Shown here piece after piece: positions 50,601 through 62,400 of a stretch of 64,000 nucleotides of DNA. A program made the translations under genes and the position numbers. This DNA comes from Nemania diffusa. Taxonomy: Eukaryota > Ascomycota > Sordariomycetes > Xylariales > Xylariaceae. The stretch lies in contig JBBPUQ010000007.1 of assembly GCA_038501195.1 (NCBI GenBank), forward strand, positions 4,379,501 through 4,443,500. Reading direction: 5' to 3'. The notes beneath the pieces were generated by a model. It was not told the DNA's origin and searched no databases. It saw nothing but the letters and a program-made list of their open reading frames with translations. Positions within the stretch are counted from its first letter, which is position 1. Each line of letters starts with the position of its first letter.

Positions 50601-51112
50601 TCCTAGATTAGTAAAGAATTGGGACCAGAGTATAGGTAAGAGGTGTAGCTTACTTGTTTGAAGATAATGCCACCTAGACTGTGACAAATGAAGATGATCG
50701 GCCGTTCTCTTGCAGCATCGGTGGTCCTGGATGCGTTGATATTCCCTAATAGCGACTCTGCAAAATCGTCGATGCCCGCCACAGTTTTGGTAAACAGCAC
50801 GGAAGAGTCATATGCAAAGGACATGATCCTCGCATTAGGTATATGCTGAGGAAGCATGTCCTGGAGCCAGTTAATTCGTTTCCCCTCCGATGTCGTGGCC
50901 GTCCATGTATCAATATAGTCACCATTTAGTCCATGTATCGCAACGATATCGACTTGAATCGGCAGTGGAGGGTTATTATTTGTAAAGGGAATCAATCCAA
51001 GCTTAGGCTTGTCAACCCTGCTTGCGGGTTGGTTAGACGTGCTTGCATGTTCAGCGGGCGAGGTTTTGTTTCTCCAATTGGGAGGGAAAAGGTTGAGGGG
51101 GTTTTTCGGCAT
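47664..51112 (-). CDS. Fungal NOD-like receptor: hydrolase-NACHT-ankyrin (1086 residues)
   Basis: Exons 51112-50654, 50586-50290, 50222-50039 and 49984-47664, all phases closing (1087 codons with stop). Introns have GTAAGC, GTAAGA and GTGAGT donors; the third junction (50038-49985) is the least certain. Residues about 65-300 are an alpha/beta hydrolase: 'VDIVAIHGLNGD', 'ARIMSFAYDS', a nucleophile elbow CHSLGG (Ser145) and 'VVFFGTPHCGS'. A linker 'FTDQEKVDCRESLYKADYEKFRTRNPVRI' region leads into NACHT: P-loop DPGCGKS (Lys381), Walker B LVFILDALDECE (472-483), 'LLSRPE', and a winged-helix-like tail with 'VHQTAREFLL'. Ankyrin-type units start near residue 900 ('GTNLLHRACAVGSSSLVKMLL', 'GNTALHFALQ', 'GETPLSLASQYGHSKLMDLF'). 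This architecture belongs to fungal STAND/NLR proteins linked to non-self recognition and incompatibility. The frame is intact and of normal composition although AT desert flanks both sides; its stop lies in AT-rich DNA, suggesting a shortened ankyrin tail. Confidence 0.88.
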
Positions 51113-51544
51113 GGCGTTGAGTGGGACTTCTAGACTAGTGTTATTTAATGATTCACTTGGAAAGAGACACAAAGGCGAGGGGGAGTCCAGACTATAGGGA
51201 AATCAAGTGGCGTAATGTCGATAGCGTTAACGGTTATCGCTTAGACATTATTGGCCCGTGGATAAGGATTAGCATGCAAGCCCATTGGAAAATAACGGCA
51301 AAGGATTTGTTGGATTTATGTCAGATTTGGTGCTTTTACAGTAATGCCTTAGCTATCTATTCAATAGTTGGTGTAAGGCTTTAATATTGTTGTTGTATTA
51401 GTTAAGTGTGTGTGTGAGGCATTTGGTTAACAGATTTTTTTGATATAGCTGACTTCAGGCACTGCACTAGCTATTATAAGCTATTATTTACATAAACAAA
51501 TGATGGCGTAAACGAGCACACTATCGGTGATTTTTAAGCTTGTA
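51113..51544. other. 5' flank of the receptor gene
   Basis: About 430 bp of near-normal composition that should carry the promoter, ending where the right AT block begins. The receptor frame is open to 51172 but without an upstream ATG. No motif recognised. Confidence 0.5.
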
Positions 51545-52489
51545 TAGTTATTATAAAGCGCAAAAACTAAATTTAAATATTTAAAGTTTTTTAAAAAAAG
51601 TTAAAACTTATAAAAAAACTTAAATATAAACTATAAATTAAATATATAAATAATATATTTTAAAAATATTATATATTTATTATAATAAAATATTAATAAA
51701 AAACTTTAAATTAAAAATTTTATTTAATAAATTATTTTTATTATATTATAAATAATATTTTATATAAATTATATTATTTATTTATTAAATATATTATTAT
51801 AAATATATATAATTATATAATATTTAATTATTTTTTTTAATTATTTAATTTTTTTTTAATAAATTAATAATTTAAAATTAAATTTATTATTATTATATAA
51901 TAATATAAACTTTTGTTATATAAAAATTTATTATAATAAATATAATATTATTAATAAATTAAAAAATTAAACATTATTATATATTTTAAAAATATAATTA
52001 ATATTAAAAAAATAAAAAAATAAAATTAATATTTTTAATTAAATTTATTTAATTATTTTAATTATATATTTATTATATTATATATATTAATTAGTTTTAA
52101 ATTTTATATATTTAATTATAAATATAGTTTTTTATAATTTTTTTTATATAAAAATATTTAATTTAAATTTTTATTATAATAAATATTTAAATTATAAAAA
52201 TTTAAACTTAATATGTTTAAATAATAAAATTTTTTTTAATATATATAATTAATATATATAAAAAAAACATTAATTTTTATTACTTTTTTAATATATATAA
52301 TAATTAATTTATATATAATATTATATATTTATTTAAAAACTTTTTTATTTTTAATATATATAATTTTTTTTATTATATTAAAAAACATTTAAAAATATTT
52401 ATTAAATATTAATAACAATTATAATATATTGTTTTGTTATAAGTATTTATAGCAATATATAAAGTATTTTAATTATTTATATTAATATT

Positions 52490-52512
52490 AAAAAAAAAAA
52501 AAAAAAAAAAAA
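52490..52512 (+). repeat. A23 homopolymer
   Basis: Twenty-three A residues about 170 bp before the terminal-repeat-like unit at 52684. It could be a relic poly(A) tail of a retroelement inserted in plus orientation, or simple slippage in AT-rich DNA. Confidence 0.7.
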
Positions 52513-52683
52513 CTACAAGTAAAAAGCTTGCAATTTAGCTTTTTATATATAAGTTTTTTTATTTAATTAGTTAAAGTAACTATTATTTAGCTTTAAAACT
52601 AGCTGTATAATTTATTAATTTATATTTAGCTTTATAAATTTAGTTTAAAAAACTAAAAGCTATAATTATTTTTTTAAATCTTT

Positions 52684-52925
52684 TGTTGTATAAAGCTTAT
52701 AAAAAAAACAGAGCTTTAAGCAAATAAAGCTATATTGTACAAAAAATCTACAAATAAAAAGAAAAAAGAAAAAGTTAAAAATTCTTCTGCGAAAAAATTG
52801 CTTATATATATATATACAAAGCAGTTTAAAGCAGCAATAAATAAAGTTACTTATTTAATTATATAATAAAGCTATTTAATTTATTTAAATAATTAAGCTA
52901 ATATTAATCGACTTATAATTATTTC
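52684..52925 (+). repeat. Terminal-repeat-like unit, copy R1
   Basis: Best preserved copy. It contains a TA-dinucleotide run and the core AAAGCAGTTTAAAGCAGCAA near 52820-52840, identical in R2. It retains G/C at several places where the other copies have A/T. Confidence 0.75.
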
Positions 52926-55900
52926 TTTTTTAAAAAAAAAAATAGCTTATTTATAAATTATAAGAATTAAATATATAAACTTTAGTTGACTGCTTTTTAA
53001 CAAAAAAAAAATTGTTTTAAATATTTACTATATTATTAATTGCTAAGCTTTTTTTTTTTTAAGTTATAATATAGTTTTTTTATATGTTAATATTAATATT
53101 TTTTATTAATATTATATTTTAAACATATTTTTTATATGCTTTTTTTTTTTTTTATAAAGCTAATAAATTGTTGTTTTTATAAAATCTTTCAACTATATTG
53201 TTTTTAGCTATTTATAGCTAATTTTTTAGTTTTAATAGCAGTTTTGCTATATTTAAATTATTATTATAAAATTTTTTTAATAGTATAAAACTATTTTAAA
53301 AGTTTTGAATATAATATTATTTGTTATTAATATTTTAGCTTTTTTAATTAATTTAATATTATAGCTTTTAATAATATAAATATATTATATATATTTTTTT
53401 TATTTTAAATTTTTTTTTATTTTTAAATTTAAATATTTTGTTTTTAAAATTATTATGTTTTTAATTTATTAATAAATTATTGAAATATTTTTGTAACTAG
53501 TTAATATAATATTGATTTATAATTTTTTAAAATAAAAAAGTTTACAATATAAATATATTATTATTTTTTTTTAAAATTTTAAATATTTATTATATTATTA
53601 AATAATTAAACTTGTTTAAAAGTTTATTAATTATTTAAAATTGCTATTTTTTTAATATAAATATATAATTGTTTATATTAAAGTTAAAGTTTTAATATTT
53701 TTTATTAGCTTATATAGTTATATAATATTATATATATTTTAGTTTTTTTTTAATAAAATTTATAAATTATATAATTTTTTATATTTTGTTTTAAGTTTTA
53801 AATTATAACATCTTTTTAGCTACTAGTAAATTTTTTAGTTTTTTTTAAATTATGCAATTTTTTTAATTAAAATAAAATAATATTAAAAAATTTATTTTAA
53901 CTTTATAAAAAAACAATTTAATAAACTTATAAAATAATAATATTTATATATAATTTATAGCTAAAATTTGTTTAAATTAATCGTTTTAATAATAATTAAT
54001 ATAAAACTATAATTATTAATTTAAATATTTAGTTATAATTTTAGTTTGTTTTATAGTTTTATAATAATTTATAAATATTAAAATATATTAAACTTTTATA
54101 ATTTTATATAATTTATTTATAAAAATAAATATAAATTAAAGTTTTTTATTAAAAGTTATTATAATTAATATTTTAAAAACTTAAAAAAAACTTTTATAAT
54201 ATATTTATATAATATTTTTTATAGTTATTTATATAATATATAATATAGTTTAAGCTTTTTTTTTTAAACAATTTATTATAACTAATATATTATTATAACT
54301 ATATTTATTTTTAAATATTTATTTAAAGTTTATAATTAAATATTTTTAAATATAGTTAAAATAAAAAAAAAAATAAATTTATTAAATATTTTATTATATA
54401 AAACTTTTATAAAATAACATTTTATATAGTTAAAAATATATATATTATAGTTTTTTTTAAGTTTGAGCTATTAATAATATTTTATAAAAAGTTTATATAT
54501 TTTTTTTTTTTTTAAATATATAATAAATATTTTATTATATATTTTTTAAATAAATTATATATATAAATATAAAAAATTAAAAATTATAAATTTTTTATTA
54601 TAAATAATTAAACTATTAATTAATTATTATAAGTTATTATTATTAAAAAAAGTTTTTTTATAATAAATTTTTATATTAAAGTTTTTTTTATTTTTTTTTA
54701 ATATTTTTATAATTAATTAAAAATTTAATAAAGCTTTTATATTTTTTTATAATTTTATAATAAATAACTTGATTTAATATATTATTTATATAAATATATT
54801 ATAAATAATATTATTTATTAGCTAAAAAATCGTTAAATATTTTTATATTTTTTTTTTTTTTTTTTTATATAACAAAGTTTTTATATTTTTTTATTAAAAC
54901 ATTAGTTAATATATATTTTTTTTTAAAACAATAAATAATATAAAAATTATATTTTATAAACAATTTTATTTATTTTATTTATTATAAGTTTAAATGTTAT
55001 TTTTAACTAAAATATTTTAAAACTTAATAGTTAATTATTATTAAAAATAATTTAATATAACTATTAATTAATTTAAGCTGCTATTTTTTAAAAACTAAAA
55101 ATATTATAAACATTTTTTTATTAAAAATTTTATAATTTAATTTAATATTATATAAAGTTTTAAAATAATATATAATTAAATATTAGTTATTTTTATATTT
55201 TTAAAATAAAACTTTTATAGTTATATTATTAAAAATATTAGTTTCAATTTTAATAAATAAACTATATTTATAATATTATAATATTAAATAAAATATAAAA
55301 GCTTTTTTTAATTATAAAAATATTTAGTTATATTTATTAGTTTATAAAAAAAATTTTTTTTTTTTTGTTAATTATATTATAAATTTAATAATTTAATTAT
55401 AATTTTTTACAAATTTTTTATAAAAATTATAAAATTTTAAAAAAAATTATATATTTTTTATAATTATAAAAAATTTTTAGTTTTTTATTATTTTTATTTT
55501 AGTTAAATTAATTTAAATATTATTTATATTAACAATATATTTTAAAAATTTAGTTTTTATAATATAAAATTTAAACTTTTTTAAATTTATTTAAAATTTA
55601 ACAATATATAATTATTATAATATTAACAATATATATTTTCGATAATTTTTTAAATTAATTAAATAAATAAAAATATTATTTATATATATATTACAAAAAT
55701 TATTTAAATAATTAAACAATATATTATTAATATATTTTTAAAATATAATAAAATTATTAATTAAATTAAATAGAAATATTTTATATTTAAAAAAATTATA
55801 ATATATATAAAAAATTATTAAGTTTTTTTATTTAAGTTTTATATATATTTAATTAAATGTTTATTTTATATTTAATTTAATAAATATATTAGTTTTAAAA

Positions 55901-58900
55901 AGTTATAACAATATTTTTTTAATTAAAAAAAAAAAATATTAGTTTTTTTTTATTAATTTATTAAGTTTTTAATAGTTTATATAAAATTTTAACTTTTTTT
56001 TTAGTTTTTTTATAAATAATATTAAAAAAATATAAAATATATTATTAAATTTAATAAATTCTTTTTATAAATTATTAACTAAATATTTATAAATTATTGT
56101 TAATTTATTTAATAATATTTTATATAAAAAACTATATTAAAAGTTATTAAAAATTTTATTTTTAAAAAATTTTATTTTATAATTTATTTTAAACTAATAA
56201 AATAAAAAAATATTAAAGTTTATTTTATTAAATATATATAATAAATTATAATATTTTTTAAAAATTACTTATAAAGTTTTTATATAAAAGTTTTTTTTTT
56301 TTTTATTAAAAAAAGCTTTTTTTTTATTTTTAATAAACTTATTAATTTTATAAATAGTAATAATTTATATTTTTTATATAAAATTGTTATATAAAACTAC
56401 TATATTAAAAATAATTATAGTAATATTAGCTAATTTTATTAAAAGTTTAATTTTATATTATTTTAGTTTATTTTTTTATATTTTACAAAAATTTAAACTA
56501 TTAGTTTTTTATTATAAAATAATTTTTTTATTTTTTTTTTAAAGTTTTTTTATTTTTAACTTTATAAAAAAAATTAAATTATTGTTTAAATTATATTATA
56601 TTTTATTAATATTTTTTTTAATAAAATTAAATTGTTTAATAATTAAAATTTAAAATATTATTTAATTTTTTTTAACATTTTTTTATTAATATAATTATTA
56701 TTTTTTTTTTTTTAAAAAACTTTATATTTTAATAGTTAATATTTAACTAATATTTAAAGTTTATAAGCTATATTTTTATTTAATTTATATTTAAATTTTA
56801 ATTAAAGTATTAATTAAAAAAATAACTAAATAAAAACACTAGTTTATATTTTTAACAGTTAAAAAATATATTATATTTTTAAAACTAAAACTTTTTAATA
56901 ATTATTTTATAAATTTAAAAAAATATTACTATTAAAAATATATTTTTAAAACTTTTTTTTTATATTTATAAAAATATTAATAAAGCAATTTTAATATTTT
57001 ATTTTTTTTTATTATTATATTTAAAAATTAATTAAAAATAAAATTAAATAATTATTAAAAAGTTTAATATTTTTACAATTTTTTTTATAAATAATATATT
57101 TATATTTATATATATATTTGCTTTTATATTTTTAAAAAAGTTTTTAATAGTTAATAAAAATCTATTACTATTTATAATATATATATATAATAAAAATTGT
57201 TTTTTTAAATATTTATTTATTAAATTTAATTTATTATTTATATGATTTTTTTGTAATATTTTTTTTAAACAAAAGTTTAATTTATTTAAAGCTATTTTTT
57301 TAATGCTTTATTTTTTTTAACTTTTTTTATAGTAATATTTTTTAAAATTTTTGCTTTGTTGTAAAAATTAACAAATATAGTTATAATGTTTTATAAACTT
57401 GTTTTTTTTTTAGTACTATTTAAAAAACAGTTTTTTAAAACATGTTTTTTTTATTAATAGTTAAAACATTTGTTTTTTTTTATTAGCTTTAATAGCTTAA
57501 AGTTATTTAAAATATTGTAATTTTAAATTATTAAAGTTTTAATATTATTATTGTTAGTTTTAATATTACTGTTTTTATTATTAATAGTACTTTTTAAAGT
57601 ATTATTAATATTATTATATATAGTTTATTAATTAAATTTATTTATATTATTAAAAAAAATTAATTAATTAATTTTATATTTAATATTATATTTTTTATTA
57701 TTTATATATATTTAATAAATTAATTAAATATAAAATTTAATATATTAATTAAAAAAAATATTATTATTTAAATAAATAAAAAAAATACTTAATAGTTTAT
57801 TAAATAATTTATTTTTAAAATGCTGTTTTTATTTTATTTTTTTTATTTTAGTTTTTTTAATTAATTAAATAAAGTTAGTTTTAAAATCAAAAAAAGTAAC
57901 TAAAATATAATTATTAAAATTAAAAAACTTTTATTTTGATTTAAATTTTTTATTAATATTTATATTTTTATAACTTTTTTTTAAATAATTAAAAAGTACT
58001 TTAATAATAATTAATTAATTAAAATAACTTTTAATTAAATATAAAAGTAAATATTTAATAACTTTGTTATTAATATAAGTTTTAATATTAATTATTTTTA
58101 TAGCATTATTAACAAACTAATTTTTATTAATAATTAATTAACTTTTTATAATATATAGTTATATTTTAAACTTAATATTATGTTTATTTTTGTTGTTATA
58201 AAAAACAAATATAAATATTTTAACTAATTTGCAAAATTTTTTATTTATTTAAATAAATTTTAAAATATTATTTCTATAAAAAAATAAGTTAATAATATAT
58301 TAATTAGTTTTATTTGATAGTTTTTAAATATAATTATATTTAATAATAATTATTTTTAATTTTTAAAATAAATAGTTAATAGTTTATTTAAAATAAAAAT
58401 TAAAAGCAGGTTTTTTTTTATTGTTTTTTATTAAACAGTTTAATTGTTTTTTTTTATTAACTATAATTTTATTAAACTTTTTAATTTAATTAATAAAAGT
58501 TTTTATATATTAAATAAATAGTATAACTAAATTATATAAGTTTTTAATTTGTTATTAATATATTATTATTATTAAAAACTTAATTTTTATTTTTTAAAAT
58601 AAAGCATTAAAATGTTTAATTAAATTAACAAAAATATTTTTATTAATTAATTTATTAAATTTAAACTAAGTTTTTTTTTTTAACTAAATAATAAAAATAA
58701 AAAAAAAAGCAATTTTATTAAGTTTATATAGTTTAACAATATATTTTTTCAATAAATAATTAATTTTTTAAAAAAAGTTTTTTTAATTTAAAATATAGTA
58801 TTTATATATAAAAAAAAAGTTTTATATTTAATTTTAAAAACTTTTTATTAAAAAAGCTAAAATAATTAATTTATTATTATTTTTAGTTTTTATAATAATT

Positions 58901-59162
58901 AAAGTGTTTTAATTAAGCTTTTTAAAATATATTTAAATATTAATTTTTATATAAAAAGTTAAAAAAAACTGCTTATTATTTATAATTATAAATAGTTATA
59001 ATTTATTAAAAATTAAATTAACTTATTTTTTTGCTTGCTATTTAAATATAGCACACTTTTTAAATATTAATATTATTATAACAATTAATTACAGTTTAGT
59101 TTTTTTATAAAAAATATTTAAAAATAGTTTTTATATTTTATAAATATAAATAATTTATAAAT

Positions 59163-59405
59163 TGTTATATAAAGCTTATAAAAAAAACAAAATTTTAAAC
59201 AAATAAAGTTATATTATATAAAAAATCTACAAATAAAAAAATAAAAAAAAAAGTTAAAAATTTTTTTGCAAAAAAATTGCTTATATATATATATATAAAG
59301 CAGTTTAAAGCAGCAATAAATAAAGTTATTTATTTAACTATATAATAAAGCTACTTAATTTATTTAAGTAGTTAAATTAATATTAATTAACTTATAATTT
59401 TTTTG
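59163..59405 (+). repeat. Terminal-repeat-like unit, copy R2
   Basis: Aligns with R1 over its full length, with differences mostly C to T or G to A (for example TTCTTCTGCG in R1 against TTTTTTTGCA here). Same orientation as R1, opposite to L1. Confidence 0.75.
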
Positions 59406-62400
59406 TTTATATATAAAAATAAATATAAATATAAACTTTAACTAATATTATTGTATTAATTACTTTTTTTATTTGTTGTTTTTATTTTTATTGTAAAATT
59501 TAATATATTTATATATAAAAAGTAAAAAGCAATAGTAAATATAATAAGTTAAATTGCTATAACAAAAGCATTAATGTAAATTTTAATACTTTTGTTGTTT
59601 TTTTAATATAATTTATATAATTGTTTAATTTTTAAATATTTAAAGTGATTTAATTAAAATATTTAAAAAGTTTTAAAACCGTTAAAAGTTTTAAAAGTTT
59701 TAAAAGCTAGTTTTAACAAAATATATAAAGTTAATTTTTATTAAACTAATTTTTATAAAAGTAATATTCTTAATATTATTAATATTTTAATATATAAAGT
59801 AATAGCTTTATTTATAGCTTTTATTAAGTTAAAAAAAAAGCTATATAAAATTGTTATATTAATTAAAAATAATTTTTTAATTGTTAATTTTAGTTTATAA
59901 TTTAAAATTTATATTAATATATAAGTTTTAAATTTAAAAAGTATTAATAAAAGTAAAAATATTTATATTTTAGCTATTTTTTTTTTAAAATGTAAAAAAT
60001 AAATATATTAAATTTTTATTTTTTATTTTTAAAGCTTAAAGTTTATATAATGCTTATATAATTTTATTAAAGTTTTTATATATATATAAAAAAGTATTAA
60101 TAATAATTAAAAAGTTTTATATAATAAATTTATTAATAAAAAGTTATAAATAAACAATTTAATATAGTTTTTAATTTAGTTAATTATATATATATATATA
60201 AATTTAGTTTTTAAGCTATTAATAGTTTTATTATTAATATATATTTTGTTTTTTAAAAAAAGTAGCTATATATTAAATTTAGCTAAACTTATAAATAAAA
60301 AAAATTAAATAAATAAAAACGAAAATTTTAAACTTAAAAAGCAATTAAACTAATAAAATAAATAGTTTTAAATTTTTAAATTTTGTTATTATAAATAACT
60401 TTAATTTAATTTAATTAAATATTAAAATTAGTTATAAAAGCTTTATAAAAGTATTAAATAATAGTATAAATAAAGCTTTAAATTTATTAAATTATAAAAC
60501 TTTTAACTATTATAATAAAAAGTATTAAAAAGTTTAAAAAAAAAGAATTTATATAAAAAATTGCTAAAAAAATATATTAAAGCAATAGTTTAATATTATA
60601 TATAAAAACATAATTAAAGTTAATAAATAAAATTAAACTAATATAATTAAAATAAAGTTTGTTAAATATTTTAATTATTTTAGCTTTTTAATTTTTAAGT
60701 TTTATATATATATATATAACAATTTATATAAACTATTAATTTTTATATTTATTTTATTAATTATAAACTAAGATTTATATATTTTGTTATAATATAACTT
60801 TGCAATTTTTACTAATTTATAAAAACTACAATTTTTAAAATAATTTATTTTAAAAAATTTATTTTATAAAATTTACTTTAAAAAAACTTTAATTAAACTT
60901 TATAACTTTATTTATATATTTATTTATAGTTTTATATATTTATATACTTTATATAGCATATATATATAATTTAAGTTTTTTTTATTTATTTTTTATTTTA
61001 AAGTTTTTAGTTAATAAAATTATTTAATTAGCTTTTATATTTTTTACAATTATAATACTATATTAAAATTATTTTTTATTTATTAATAAATATTTAATTT
61101 ATATATATATAAATATTATTTATTTTATATAATTTATATATAATAAATAAACTATTTTAATTATATATTTAAAATAAAAGTATTAATATAATATATTATT
61201 TATATTTTAAAAAAAAAACATTATTATTTAAAAATTTAAAATTAAATTTAAAAATTAATTAAGTTTATTTAATTAATTAATTATAATTTTAATTGTTATT
61301 TTTATTATTGTTTTATTTATTATTTTATTATTTGTAAAATTTATTAATAATAAAAATAAATTTTATAAATTAACTTTATATTAATAATTTAAAATAATAA
61401 ATTAAAATAATAACAGTAATTTTAAATAAACAAAAAAACTTACTATTAAATAAAATATAATTATTATATAAAAAATTTAAATTGACTTTTTTTATTAATA
61501 AATAATTATATTATAAAAATGATTTAATTAAGTTATATTTTTTAAATATAAATATAAAAATAATACTTTTAAAAAAGTTTTAAATATTATTTTTTAATTT
61601 TATAATATAACTATATAATTTATATTTAAAAAACTTTTAATTAAAGTTAATAATTAATATATTATTTATTAAAATAAAGTTAAAATACAAATTAAATATT
61701 TTAAAAAGTTTATTAATAATAAAAACAAATTTAATATTTAAATTTATAAATTTATTAATAAATTGTAAAAAAAATAAAATTATTTTTTATAATAAAAAAA
61801 ATTAAATATATTATTTGTTTTTTTAATTTAAAAGATTTATTTTATAATTAATAAAAACTTATTATTAATTTATTATTTAATTATTTAATAATATAATTAA
61901 AATAGTTTAAAAATTAACTATTATTTATTGTAATTTAAATTAAGTTATAATAATTTAATAAACTTTTATTAAATATTATTATAAATTTTTTAAATAAATA
62001 AATATTTATTAATTTATTTTATATATTAATAGTTTTATTTAAAAAATATAAATATTTAAATTAAAATAAACTTAGTTTTTATAAAAATATTTAAATATTA
62101 ATTTTAATAATAAAATTTTTAAAACTAATATTAATTTAAACTTTATATATAAAAAGTTTTATAATAAAGTTATTAAAATTATTTATAATTATTAATAATT
62201 ATTTAAATAAAGTTAAAAAAATTAAACTTTAAATATAGTTAATTTTAAAAAAAGCTTTTATTTAAATAATAAATTTAATAAAACTAAAAAAAAAACTAAA
62301 TGTTTTTAAAATAATAAATATAAAAAATTAATTAATAATTAAAAAAAAATATATTAAAATAATAATATTTGTTTTAGTTATAAAAAAAAAAAATATATAA

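Larger units (their letters stand above)
52684..59405 (+). mobile_element. Decayed LTR-retrotransposon-like element (about 6.7 kb)
   Basis: Bounded by two direct copies of a roughly 245 bp unit (52684-52925 and 59163-59405). Both begin TGTT(G/A)TATAAAGC, and the leading TG fits the 5' end of an LTR; the 3' ends are blurred, so the true repeat may reach 52990/59450. No coding frames survive. Spacing suits a Ty1/copia- or Ty3/gypsy-size element but protein evidence is absent. Its internal sequence is found inverted in the left block. Confidence 0.6.
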
